NCBI GenBank assembly: GCA_937951625.1
Contig: CALFBP010000027.1
Coordinates: 1 to 64,000, forward strand
Direction of reading: 5' to 3'
DNA: 64,000 bases
DNA from: an uncultured Thermoguttaceae bacterium
GTDB taxonomy: Bacteria; Planctomycetota; Planctomycetia; Pirellulales; Thermoguttaceae
Positions 1-8,591 of the stretch are shown in pieces (the stretch's first letter is position 1; each line of letters begins with the position of its first letter). The notes beneath the pieces are model-generated. The model searched no databases. It saw only the letters and a list, made by a program, of their open reading frames with translations, and was not told the origin of the DNA. The position numbers and the translations under genes were made by a program.

Positions 1-1
1 G

Positions 2-178
2 GCCAACGTGGGTGTCGTCGAGATCACGCGGAGCGACGATTTCCTTTCCGTGCTTCGGCGGGCCGAAACCGCGCTCGACGCCGCGGATCGCCAGGGTGGA
101 AATCAGACCTGGTGTCACGACGGAAAATGCTGCGTGCCCGGCTCGGCCATGCTCCAGTCGGCACAAGCCCTGGTTTGA
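2..178 (+). CDS. C-terminal fragment of a GGDEF (diguanylate cyclase-like) protein, cut by window start
   Basis: Only the last 58 residues are present, read from base 2 to a TGA at 176-178. The fragment starts ANVGVVEITRSDDFLSVLRR and continues RAETALDAADRQGGNQ. This matches the end of a GGDEF domain (SxGVA, then DD...LLxRADxALYxAKxxGRN), where the family consensus supplies the alpha-helix carrying the RADxALY motif. The signature GGDEF loop itself lies upstream of the window, so activity cannot be judged. The tail after the domain contains CHDGKCC, a small Cys cluster. The call rests on this short motif match and on a frame open from the window edge. Confidence 0.6.
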   Translation, partial: ANVGVVEITRSDDFLSVLRRAETALDAADRQGGNQTWCHDGKCCVPGSAMLQSAQALV

Positions 179-353
179 AGCATCTTCCACCGTCTCCTGA
201 AACGTGGGCGACTCGCGTTTGCCAGATCACGTCAACCCGGCGCTCGTGATGGCGATCCATCATTTCGGGTGGTGTTTTGCCAAATGTTTCTAGCCAACCA
301 TGATGTGATACGGTATGCTTCGGATAGGGCGACGTTATTTCATCCCTTGGTAG

Positions 354-608
354 ATGAGACAACCAGTGATGGGACGACTGGCGGCGAGGGTTTTGGGCGT
401 GGTTTGCGTGGGCGGGGGCGTCGGCCTGTTGGCTTGGGGGATTAGCTCCGGTGCTCTCCGCGAGCCGATCAGCGAGCAGGGAGTCTCCTTGGCAATCTTT
501 CCGTCGGCCAGCGCAGTCATTGGTTGGGGGGCTGGTATTTTGGCGGCTGGCGTCACCACGTTACTCGTTACGTTCATGGATCGCCCTTACGGCCCTTGGG
601 ACGAGTGA
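354..608 (+). CDS. small two-TM membrane protein, unknown
   Basis: An 84-residue frame with two hydrophobic segments, about residues 8-28 (ARVLGVVCVGGGVGLLAWGI) and 52-74 (SAVIGWGAGILAAGVTTLLV), separated by a short loop. It ends in an acidic tail. No family is recognised. The ribosome binding site is weak, and ATG 369 is an alternative start. It sits alone between the GGDEF fragment and the sulfatase, with no obvious operon partner. It could be a chance frame, but the paired membrane segments argue for a real small protein. Confidence 0.4.
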   Translation: MRQPVMGRLAARVLGVVCVGGGVGLLAWGISSGALREPISEQGVSLAIFPSASAVIGWGAGILAAGVTTLLVTFMDRPYGPWDE

Positions 609-866
609 CGCTTGGGCAAAATGCCGCGGCCGCCAGGAAGCGACTTTTCGCGCTAGCGACGTGCCCTGCGACCGAACTCTGGCCAGACTGTCTCGAAAGC
701 AACCGTGGGCCGGGGCAGAAGCACTTTCCCCTAGTTGCTGCCGGTTTGGCCGCCCCCCCTTTCTTTTCGCCTCGCGGGTCTTGAAAATTGAGACTGCCGG
801 TGGGCCGCTTCTATTTTGCCGGCGTGGATCGCGGTTACCCAACCAACGCCCCGGGGGGAGGATGCC

Positions 867-2567
867 ATGACGAGGTGCGGAACGGTTGTTCTTCTTGTAG
901 CAATCAGCGCTGGGGCGGCGCTCTGCGGACCGCTGGGAGTCAATGTCGAGGCGGGCGATGTCCCACGCCGTCCCAATGTCGTTCTCATCGTCGCCGACGA
1001 CATGGGCTTCTCGGACGCCGGCTGCTATGGGGGCGAGATCCAGACGCCGAATCTGGATCAATTAGCTCAGGGGGGACTGCGGTTCACGCAATTCTACAAC
1101 ACGGCGAGGTGTTGGCCGACGCGGGCCTGCCTGCTGACCGGCTATTACGCCCAGCAAATTCGCCGCGATGCGCTGCCCGGGGTGAAAGTGGGAGGCGCCG
1201 CGGCCCGCCGGCCCGATTGGGCAAGGCTGCTGCCGGAGATGCTCCGGCAGTTGGGATACCGCTGTTACCACTCGGGCAAGTGGCATGTGGATGGCAAAGT
1301 GTTGGCGGGCGGGTTCGATCGCTCCTACTGCGTGGAGGACCACGATCGCAATTTCCATCCCAAGCGGCATACGCTGGACGACCAGCCGCTTCCACCCGTT
1401 CCGCCTGGCGGCTCTTACTATTCCACCACGGCCATTGCCCAATACGCCCTGGACATGCTGGCCGAACACCGCGACCAGCATCGCGAGCGGCCTTTTTTCC
1501 TGTATCTGGCCTTCACGATCCCACACTTTCCGCTTCATGCCCTGCCCGAGGACATTGCCCTCTACCGCGAGCGCTATCGCGTCGGTTGGGACGTGGTGCG
1601 CCAAGAGCGGTACGAACGCTTGAAAAAGATGGGCTTGGTCGACTGCCAGTTGGCTGGGCTTGATCCTGACGTGATCCCCCGCTGGAACCTCTCCGAGAAG
1701 GACTTGCGCGAGCAGATCAGCCCGGACGAGGTCGGCCGCGCCGTGCCCTGGGAAAGTTTGTCGCCCGACCAACAGCGGTTCCAGGCGGAAAAAATGGCCA
1801 TCCACGCCGCGATGATCCACCGCATGGACATCGAGATTGGCCGCGTGGTCGAACGCTTGAAGTCGATGGGCGTCTTCGAGGACACGGTGATCTTTTTCCT
1901 CTCCGACAACGGGGCCAGCGCCGAAATCATCAATCGGGGCGACAAGCACGATCCCCGCGCCGCCCCAGGGTCGGCCGGCAGCTTCCTTTGCCTTGGGCCG
2001 GGCTGGTCCAGCGCTGCGAACGCCCCGTTCCGCCTGCACAAATGCTGGGTCCATGAAGGCGGCATTGCCACCCCGCTGGTGGTGCATTGGCCGCGGGGAA
2101 TCGCCGCCCGGGGCGAACTCCGCCACACGCCCAGCCATGTCATCGACATCCCGCTGACGATCCTCGAATTGGCCGGCGGCACGTGGCCGACGGAGTTCGA
2201 GGGCAGGCCCCTCCCGCCGACGCCCGGCAAGAGCCTCGTGCCCACGTTCGCTAAGAACGTACAAGCATTGCACGAGCACTTGTGGTGGTTCCACGAGGGC
2301 AATCGAGCGATCCGTATCGGTGATTGGAAACTGGCCTCGGTCGCCGATGGTCCCTGGGAACTGTACGACTTGAAGGCTGATCGCTCCGAGACGAAGAACC
2401 TGGCGTCCGACCATCCCGATCGCGTCCGCGAACTCGAGGCCGCTTGGAACCGGCTGGCCGAGGAGTTTCGGGCATTGGCCACCCAGGACCTTCCACCCGA
2501 TGAAGCTGCCGGAAAGCTCAAGCCCGGCAAGCCGAAGCGAAAGCCCAGCCAGCCGAAAGGTAGCTAA
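867..2567 (+). CDS. secreted arylsulfatase A-type sulfatase
   Basis: A 566-residue S1-family sulfatase. The start at 867 follows a purine-rich GGGGGGAGG site and gives a hydrophobic signal peptide (about residues 5-20); an upstream in-frame ATG at 816 lacks this. Visible features are the metal-binding IVADDMG at residues 41-47 and the CxPxR formylglycine motif CWPTR with Cys82 as the residue to be matured. A later FFLSDNGA supplies another metal-binding Asp/Asn. Sulfatases of this class need a formylglycine-generating enzyme, which is not in this window. It likely desulfates an exported polysaccharide or other sulfate ester. It stands first in a block of exported catabolic enzymes but is separated from them by the leftward acetyltransferase gene. 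Confidence 0.93.
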   Translation: MTRCGTVVLLVAISAGAALCGPLGVNVEAGDVPRRPNVVLIVADDMGFSDAGCYGGEIQTPNLDQLAQGGLRFTQFYNTARCWPTRACLLTGYYAQQIRRDALPGVKVGGAAARRPDWARLLPEMLRQLGYRCYHSGKWHVDGKVLAGGFDRSYCVEDHDRNFHPKRHTLDDQPLPPVPPGGSYYSTTAIAQYALDMLAEHRDQHRERPFFLYLAFTIPHFPLHALPEDIALYRERYRVGWDVVRQERYERLKKMGLVDCQLAGLDPDVIPRWNLSEKDLREQISPDEVGRAVPWESLSPDQQRFQAEKMAIHAAMIHRMDIEIGRVVERLKSMGVFEDTVIFFLSDNGASAEIINRGDKHDPRAAPGSAGSFLCLGPGWSSAANAPFRLHKCWVHEGGIATPLVVHWPRGIAARGELRHTPSHVIDIPLTILELAGGTWPTEFEGRPLPPTPGKSLVPTFAKNVQALHEHLWWFHEGNRAIRIGDWKLASVADGPWELYDLKADRSETKNLASDHPDRVRELEAAWNRLAEEFRALATQDLPPDEAAGKLKPGKPKRKPSQPKGS

Positions 2568-2585
2568 GCGCCTCTCCCAGAAGTT

Positions 2586-2606
2586 CCCTCTCCCTTTGGG
2601 AGAGGG
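2586..2606. terminator. perfect 9-bp hairpin between convergent genes
   Basis: CCCTCTCCC, TTT, GGGAGAGGG forms a perfect stem 19 bases after the sulfatase stop and before the converging acetyltransferase end at 2735. There is no T tract, so it could be a bidirectional transcription barrier or a copy of a dispersed extragenic palindrome. Similar CTCTCCC/GGGAGAG sequences recur in many GC-rich bacterial genomes. Confidence 0.5.
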
Positions 2607-2734
2607 CAAGGGTGAGGGCCCCGATTGTTGCCAACGACGGGGAAGCGAGGCGTGGATTGCGGCTGCCCTCGCCCCCTGCCTTTCTTCCGCTCGTTGGAGA
2701 AGGGAGTTTGTGGGATAAGCCCTAAACACGGACG

Positions 2735-3631
2735 CTACCCGGTTTCCGGGCCAGAACTTGCCCAGAGGCGATCGGGTCGGTCGCAGACGGCGTCGCCGCG
2801 GACCATGCGGGTCAGCGGGCGTTGGACGGCGAAACCGCGGGCCTGGGCCCAGCGCGTGGCGGCTGGATTGTCCCAAGGAATATCGACGAACATGCGCCGG
2901 CCTGCGCACGCCGCGAGCATGGCGTCGAGCAGGCTTTGTCCGGCTTCCTCGACCGTCGCCACCGCCGGCCCGAGAAAAGAGGCAACAGTTCCTTCCCTCC
3001 ATGTTGCATAGCCGAGCAAGCCATCCGGTCCCTCGACCACGTGCATCGCGCCGGGCTGTTGGCGGAACAGATACTCGAGTAATCGTCGTCGTGGTGTGCC
3101 CGTCCACTGCTGATCCAAGCGGGCGATAGCCTCCAAGTCGAAATCCTCGGCGCGGCGCGTGTTGCTTTCAAGGCGGACATAGGGCGCCACGCCGTCCCAA
3201 CGGGCTAATTCATATTCCGGCCGGAATCCCAAGCGTTCATACACCGGTTTGCCGAGCGGGGTGGCATCGAGTCGAATCGACCGCACGCCACAGTGTTCCA
3301 AGTAGTCGATCGCTCGTTGGACCAGGCGCGTGCCGATGCCTTGCTTGCGGTGGCCGGGATCCACGAGCACCATGGCGATCCAGCCGATGGGACCGAAGAC
3401 ACAGGCTACGGCCGTGCCCAACGCTTCGTATCCAACGCCTTGGTGGACCGGGGCTTGTTCCTGGCCAGCGGCCCTGGTTCGCTCGGCCACGAAGCAACCG
3501 TCGGGCGAGAGGGCCAGGAACCGCCGCCAATCGGCCTCGGTCTGATTCCAGCCCGCCACCTCTTTAAGTCGCATCCCTAGCGGCAAATCGCCTTCGTCCA
3601 TCAGGCGGATCCGCACCATTTCGGTCGTCAT
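2735..3631 (-). CDS. two-domain GNAT N-acetyltransferase
   Basis: A 298-residue GNAT-superfamily protein. The N-terminal half has the acetyl-CoA binding signature in order: MVLVDPGHRKQGIGTRLVQR, which matches the V..xxRxxGxG(T/S)xL motif A, followed by the GVRSIRLDATPLGKPVYERLGF strand-helix typical of motif B. The C-terminal half (from about residue 150) resembles the second domain of tandem GNAT proteins and includes a YATWREG strand. The substrate is unknown; candidates are an amino sugar, a peptide N-terminus or a small amine. It is transcribed leftward and diverges from the hydrolase at 3836. No close operon partner is visible. Confidence 0.85.
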   Translation of the reverse strand: MTTEMVRIRLMDEGDLPLGMRLKEVAGWNQTEADWRRFLALSPDGCFVAERTRAAGQEQAPVHQGVGYEALGTAVACVFGPIGWIAMVLVDPGHRKQGIGTRLVQRAIDYLEHCGVRSIRLDATPLGKPVYERLGFRPEYELARWDGVAPYVRLESNTRRAEDFDLEAIARLDQQWTGTPRRRLLEYLFRQQPGAMHVVEGPDGLLGYATWREGTVASFLGPAVATVEEAGQSLLDAMLAACAGRRMFVDIPWDNPAATRWAQARGFAVQRPLTRMVRGDAVCDRPDRLWASSGPETG

Positions 3632-3835
3632 GGTCGATATGCCGTTGATGTTGGCCTTCCTCTTGCTTCCCGGGGCGCGCGGCCTGATAATCGCCCAGTG
3701 TAGCAGGGGCAGATGTGCTCACCAACCACGCCGTGTCGATGCCCTTGCCACAGGCGACGAATTTTCATCCGCTCAGGTTTTGGGCCGAGTTGGGCGGTGG
3801 TTTCGGGCGACAGCCGGGCACTGGGAGTGTTAACC

Positions 3836-4945
3836 ATGCGCAAGCGAATGATCGGGCAGACCTTGTCGTCGATCCTGCTTCTTGCCAGCGCGGCCGCCGT
3901 CGCAGGCACCGCCCAGCGATCGACCGAGGTCTCGATCCACGGCGACGCATTCTACATCAACGGAAAACCGACCTACGCGGGCCGGGAGTGGAAGGGAAAA
4001 AAGATCGAGGGCTTGTTGATCAATGCCCGCTTGGTCCAAGGAATTTTCGACGATCTGAACCCTCAAACCGTCGGTCGCTGGGCCTATCCCGACACGGGCC
4101 GCTGGGACCCCGACCGCAATACCCGCGAGTTCGTCGCCGCCATGCCGGAATGGCGGAGGCATGGGCTGTTGTGTTTCACGATCAATCTGCAAGGCGGCAG
4201 CCCGCAGGGCTACTCGCGCCAGCAGCCGTGGCATAACTCGGCGTTCAAACCCGACGGTTCGCTCCGGCCCGAGTACATGGCCCGGCTCGAAAAAATCCTG
4301 GATCGCGCCGACGCCTTGGGGATGGTGGTCATCCTGGGATTGTTCTATTTCGGGCAGGACCAGAGGCTGGCCGACGAGGGCGCCGTCTTGCGGGCGACCG
4401 ACGCGGCGGTGGACTGGGTCTTGGACCATGGCTACCGCCATGTGTTGATCGAGGTCAACAATGAGTGCAACGTCCACTACGATCACGCCATCCTCCGGCC
4501 CGATCGTGTCCACGAATTGATCGAGCGGGTCAAACAGCGTAGTGTCCGCGCTTTCGCCGGAAGCCAATCCAGGCTCCTGGTCAGCACGAGCTACGGCGGC
4601 AACACGGTACCCAAGGAAAACGTGGTTCGCGCGGCCGATTTCCTGCTGATGCACGGCAACGGCGTCAACCGCCCGGAGCGAATCGCCGAGATGGTCCGAC
4701 AGTGTCGGCAAGTGCCGGGTTACCGCCCCATGCCCATCCTCTTCAACGAGGACGATCATTTCGATTTCGATCGGCCCACCAACAACTTCCTGGCCGCGAT
4801 CGGCGAGTATGCCTCGTGGGGCTACTTCGACCCGGGCAAAAGCAATTACAGCGACGGCTATCAATGCCCACCCGTGAATTGGCAGATCAACACGCCGCGC
4901 AAGAAGGCGTTTTTCGCCCTGGTGAAGGAAATTACCGGACAGTGA
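3836..4945 (+). CDS. exported glycoside hydrolase-like protein (TIM-barrel, clan GH-A type)
   Basis: A 369-residue protein with a signal peptide at residues 1-24 (SSILLLASAAAVAGTA) and a beta/alpha-barrel pattern. Two Glu residues fall in positions like those of clan GH-A enzymes: IEVNNEC with Glu210 as the possible acid/base, and ILFNEDDH with Glu305 as the possible nucleophile. Family assignment (GH5-like or a planctomycete-specific relative) cannot be made by eye. The start at 3836 was chosen because it precedes the signal peptide; an upstream frame to 3713 would bury it. It is followed 93 bases later by the ceramidase-like gene, so the two may be co-transcribed and act on the same polymer. 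Confidence 0.7.
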   Translation: MRKRMIGQTLSSILLLASAAAVAGTAQRSTEVSIHGDAFYINGKPTYAGREWKGKKIEGLLINARLVQGIFDDLNPQTVGRWAYPDTGRWDPDRNTREFVAAMPEWRRHGLLCFTINLQGGSPQGYSRQQPWHNSAFKPDGSLRPEYMARLEKILDRADALGMVVILGLFYFGQDQRLADEGAVLRATDAAVDWVLDHGYRHVLIEVNNECNVHYDHAILRPDRVHELIERVKQRSVRAFAGSQSRLLVSTSYGGNTVPKENVVRAADFLLMHGNGVNRPERIAEMVRQCRQVPGYRPMPILFNEDDHFDFDRPTNNFLAAIGEYASWGYFDPGKSNYSDGYQCPPVNWQINTPRKKAFFALVKEITGQ

Positions 4946-5038
4946 AGAATGATGTCCTGTCGGCAGCCGCGAAACCTCGGGGACTGCCGTGGTTATTTTG
5001 AGAACGGCTTTTGTTTTGGAAGCCGTAGGAGTCGAACC

Positions 5039-7177
5039 ATGAAAAACCAGAATCTCTTGCTTTTCGCAACGGACACAAGAAGGCGGCGGCCTCGGCTGGC
5101 TGCGGTTGCGGTGACGTTGGCGGTGATTGGGTTTGTCGGCCCGCAGGTCGGACTGGGGGCGGCGCCCGACGCCAAGGTGTTTCGCGCCGGGGCCTGCGCG
5201 GTGGACGTCACGCCGCAGAAGCTGCCGGCGATCATCAATGGCGGCATGACCGAGTGGAAATCCAGCGAGGTGACCGATCCGCTCTTCTGCCGGGCCTTGG
5301 TGCTCGACGATGGAACGACCCAGTTGGCGATTGCGGTCGTCGATAGCTGCGTGATTCCCCGGGAACTGATCGACGAGGCGAAATTGCTGGCCCAACAGGC
5401 GACGGGCATTCCGGCCGGCCACATGCTGGTCTCGGCCACGCACTGCCACTCGGCCCCATCCGTGTTCGCCGTGCTGGGAACCGGGGTGGACGAGGACTAT
5501 GCCAAGTTTCTGCCGGGCAAGATCGCCGAGGCGATTGCGGGGGCGAACAAGAACCTTAGGCCGGCGCGGATCGGCTGGGCCGTGGGCCGCGATCCGAAAA
5601 ACGTCTTCTGCCGCCGCTTCATCATGAAACCCGGCACGGCCCCGACGAACCCATTCGGCGGGACCAAAGACGACCAGGCGATGATGAACCCCGGCCATCA
5701 GAACCCGAACGCCATTCGCCGCACGGGACCGGTCGATGATTCGGTCTCGGTGATCTCGGTGCAAACCAAAGACGGCCGTCCCATCGCCGTGCTGGGCAAC
5801 TACTCGACCCATTATGCCGGCGCGCCAGGGATCTCGGCCGACTATTTCGGGGTGTTTTGTCGCCGGATCGGTGAATTGATCGGGGCCGCGGCGGATTCGG
5901 GATTCGTGGGCCTCATGACCAACGGCACCAGCGGTGACGCCAACTGCTTGGATTTCGTCAACCCGCCGCGGAAGTTTGATCGTTTCACCGTGGGCGAGGA
6001 CGTGGCCCAAGCCGCCTTCGCGGCCTACAAGACCATTCAGTACTACGATTGGGTCCCATTGGCCGTCGCCGAACAGGAACTGACGCTGGAGGTGCGCATG
6101 CCCTCGGCCCAAGAGGTCGCGGAGGCCGAGGCATTCGTGGCCAAGGCCAACATGCCCAACGGCAAGCCCCGGAACGTGCCTGAGGTCTACGCCCTCGAAA
6201 CCATCATCCTCAGCAAGATGCCGCCCACGCGGCAGCTCAAGCTTCAGGCCATGCGGATCGGTGGGCTGGGGATCGCGGCGTTTCCCAATGAGGTGTTCGG
6301 CAGCACGGGGCTGGAGGTCAAGGCCCGCAGCCCGCTTCAGCCGACGATCAATATCGAACTGGCCAACGGATACTTTGGCTATATCCCCCCGCCCGATCAA
6401 TTCCCGTTGGGCGGCTACACGACGTGGCGGGCACGGAGCAGTTGTCTGGAAATCCAAGCCGAGCCGAAGATCAAGGCGGCGATCTTGGAGTTGCTCGCTC
6501 GCGTGGCCTCCGCGCGGCAGGAAGAAGCGGCCATGGTGGCCGCGGCGCATGCGGGGGCGTCGGCCCCGGCTTCGCTTCGCTTGCTGACAAGCCAAAACCC
6601 TGCTACCGGCGAATTGGCCGGTTGGAAGTTCTTCTCCGAGGACCCGAAGGCCAAGCCGTCCGATGTGTGGCGACTCGCGTCCGACGGCGTGTTGATCTGC
6701 CGCGGCAAGCCCAAAGGCTATCTTGCCACGATCAACGACTACACGAATTTCACCCTCCGCCTCGAGTGGCGATGGCCGAAGGACAAGCCGGGCAGCGGCG
6801 GCATCCTCGTCCGCATGACCGGTCCGGACAAAATCTGGCCGAAAAGCCTCGAACCACAACTCAACGCGGGCAACGCCGGCGATCTCTGGGGGTTGGACGG
6901 GTTTGCGTTGTCGGGCCCAGCCGAGCGGATGAAGGTCATCGCTGAATCCCCCTTTGGCAAACTGACCAACGTCAAGAAGACAGCGGCGATGGAAAAGCCC
7001 GCCGGCGAGTGGAACCGCTATGACATCGTGGTCCAAGGCGACACGGTCACGCTCTCGATCAACGGCGTGGAGGTGAACCGGGCCACGGGCTGCGAGGTGG
7101 TGGCGGGCAAGATTTGCCTGACCGCCGAAGGCGATGAGTATCACTTCCGCAACGTGGAGCTGATTCCCGGCGACTGA
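5039..7177 (+). CDS. neutral ceramidase-like / DUF1080 fusion, exported
   Basis: A 712-residue protein with an Arg-rich N-terminus and a hydrophobic stretch at about residues 20-40. The first part (about residues 45-500) resembles the neutral/alkaline ceramidase N-terminal domain: an AGACAVDVTPQ opening, then ATHCHSAPS with His135 and His137 as likely zinc ligands. The last part (about residues 520-712) is a DUF1080 jelly-roll domain (LEWRWPKDKPGSGGILVR, then EWNRYDIVVQGDTVTLSING), a family now linked to 3-keto-disaccharide hydrolysis or carbohydrate binding. Planctomycetes carry many ceramidase-like proteins whose true substrates are unknown, so lipid amide hydrolysis should not be assumed. 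Confidence 0.85.
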   Translation: MKNQNLLLFATDTRRRRPRLAAVAVTLAVIGFVGPQVGLGAAPDAKVFRAGACAVDVTPQKLPAIINGGMTEWKSSEVTDPLFCRALVLDDGTTQLAIAVVDSCVIPRELIDEAKLLAQQATGIPAGHMLVSATHCHSAPSVFAVLGTGVDEDYAKFLPGKIAEAIAGANKNLRPARIGWAVGRDPKNVFCRRFIMKPGTAPTNPFGGTKDDQAMMNPGHQNPNAIRRTGPVDDSVSVISVQTKDGRPIAVLGNYSTHYAGAPGISADYFGVFCRRIGELIGAAADSGFVGLMTNGTSGDANCLDFVNPPRKFDRFTVGEDVAQAAFAAYKTIQYYDWVPLAVAEQELTLEVRMPSAQEVAEAEAFVAKANMPNGKPRNVPEVYALETIILSKMPPTRQLKLQAMRIGGLGIAAFPNEVFGSTGLEVKARSPLQPTINIELANGYFGYIPPPDQFPLGGYTTWRARSSCLEIQAEPKIKAAILELLARVASARQEEAAMVAAAHAGASAPASLRLLTSQNPATGELAGWKFFSEDPKAKPSDVWRLASDGVLICRGKPKGYLATINDYTNFTLRLEWRWPKDKPGSGGILVRMTGPDKIWPKSLEPQLNAGNAGDLWGLDGFALSGPAERMKVIAESPFGKLTNVKKTAAMEKPAGEWNRYDIVVQGDTVTLSINGVEVNRATGCEVVAGKICLTAEGDEYHFRNVELIPGD

Positions 7178-7364
7178 TAGCTGGCGGGACGGTTTTCATG
7201 GGGCTGGCCGTTTGGTAGAAAGCCTTTCGGAGAAGCGCCGTCGCATCGCCTCTGGCGCCCCGATCGCCTGCCTCGCCAAGCGGCGTCCCTTGGCCGTGGT
7301 GGAAGACGGTTTCCTGCGGAACGAGTGTTTTGGCTACTGATTCTTTTTCCCCGAGGAGCGAGCA

Positions 7365-8240
7365 ATGTTGCGAAAGAATTGGCTTTTGGCTGCGATACTA
7401 TGGTTCGTTGCGGCCGCGGTGGCCATCGCGGCCCCACCGTACAAGGTCTTGATCGTCGATGGCCAGAATCTCCACGACTGGAAGGGAACCACGCCCGTGT
7501 TGAAGCAGATTTTGGAAGAGACGGGACTGTTCCAGGTCGACGTGGCCACCTCGCCGCCCAAAGGCGCGGACATGAGCGGTTTCAAGCCTAATTTCGCGGC
7601 CTACCACGCGGTGGTGAGCAACTACCAGGGCGACCCCTGGCCGGAAGAGACCAAACAAGCGCTGGTCGATTATGTGAAGAATGGCGGTGGACTGGTGATC
7701 TTCCATTTTGCCTGCGCCGCGTTCCCCGACTGGAAGGAATACAACGAGATGATCGGGCTGGGCGGCTGGGGCGGCCGCAACGAAAAGTGGGGGCCCTACG
7801 TCCGCTGGCGCGATGGGAAGTTCGTGCGCGACACGAGCCCCGGCAAGGCCGGCGGCCACGGGCCGATGCAGCCCTTCCAACTGGTCGTCCGTAACGCCGA
7901 GCATCCCATCACCAAGGGCCTGCCCGAGAAATTCATGCACGTCCCCGACGAACTTTACGGCTGGCTCCGCGGGCCCGCCGAAAATCTCACCGTCCTGGCC
8001 ACGGCCTTCGCTCCCAAAGAAAAGGGCGGCGCCGACGAGCATGAACCCATTCTGTTCACAGTCAATTACGGCAAGGGACGCGTGTTTCAGAACGCCTTGG
8101 GCCACACCGCTAAGGAGCTGAAGAGCGTGGCCTTCATCGTCACCTTCCAACGGGGCGTGGAATGGGCGGCCTCGGGCAAGGTGACGCAGAAGCTCCCCGA
8201 CGACTTCCCCACCGCCGACGAAGCTACCGTTCGGCCGTAA
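7365..8240 (+). CDS. exported ThuA-like protein
   Basis: A 291-residue protein with a cleavable signal peptide (residues 1-22, ending AIAAPP) and a ThuA-type class I glutamine-amidotransferase-like fold: YKVLIVDGQNLHDWKGTTPV at the start, then VDYVKNGGGLVIFHFACAAF and HPITKGLPEKFMHVPDELYG. ThuA proteins are tied to sugar utilisation, and in planctomycetes they usually sit next to DUF1080 and Gfo/Idh/MocA genes. It follows the DUF1080 fusion by 187 bases. The biochemical role of exported ThuA proteins is not settled. Confidence 0.85.
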   Translation: MLRKNWLLAAILWFVAAAVAIAAPPYKVLIVDGQNLHDWKGTTPVLKQILEETGLFQVDVATSPPKGADMSGFKPNFAAYHAVVSNYQGDPWPEETKQALVDYVKNGGGLVIFHFACAAFPDWKEYNEMIGLGGWGGRNEKWGPYVRWRDGKFVRDTSPGKAGGHGPMQPFQLVVRNAEHPITKGLPEKFMHVPDELYGWLRGPAENLTVLATAFAPKEKGGADEHEPILFTVNYGKGRVFQNALGHTAKELKSVAFIVTFQRGVEWAASGKVTQKLPDDFPTADEATVRP

Positions 8241-8591
8241 TCCGCTCCGTCGACAACGGCAAATCCTCTCGACCTCGCACCGTTGGGCGAGATCGGTAGC
8301 CGGCGGGCTACCGCCCTACCGATCTTGCGGGGGGGCGAAGGCCTGCTCTGCGGCTTTTTGGAGGAAATCCGCAAAATGTTGTACGGACTTCCTCAGCCAG
8401 CGACACTAACACATACGGCGAAGAAACACGCGCCAACGCGGATCACCCCCTCCCGCTGGGGGTTGGCCAAACGGAAGCTGAGCGTGAGTTTCGACGGACC
8501 GGTTGATCGGGGGGTGGCCTAGGCCTCTCGGGGCCCTTCCGGACCGGAACGGTTGGCGTGTGTTTGCGAACTGAAGCACGGGGTCGAGACC
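8241..8591. other. gene-poor interval with a strong hairpin
   Basis: This 351-base gap holds the long hairpin at 8290-8325. It also holds a 48-codon frame starting near 8376 behind GGAGG, too weak to call a gene. No promoter matching a recognised consensus was found. Confidence 0.4.
8290..8325. terminator. 15-bp bulged hairpin downstream of the thuA-like gene
   Basis: AGATCGGTAG at 8290-8299 pairs perfectly with CTACCGATCT at 8316-8325. Inside it GGCGG (8302-8306) pairs with CCGCC (8311-8315) around a GCTA tetraloop, leaving a two-base CC bulge on the left arm only. No T tract follows. It may end the thuA-like transcript or be a dispersed palindromic repeat. Confidence 0.6.

Noticed and set aside
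1062-3107. A 681-codon open frame on the minus strand
   Set aside because: It is an antisense shadow of the sulfatase and part of the acetyltransferase region, with no domain and strongly Arg-rich translation.
3830-7144. An 1104-codon open frame on the minus strand
   Set aside because: It lies opposite the GH-like and ceramidase/DUF1080 genes. GC-rich codon bias creates long antisense frames, and it has no family motif.
8376-8522. A 48-codon frame behind GGAGG upstream of the FecR-like gene
   Set aside because: Too short and without features or conservation evidence; recorded only as a possibility.
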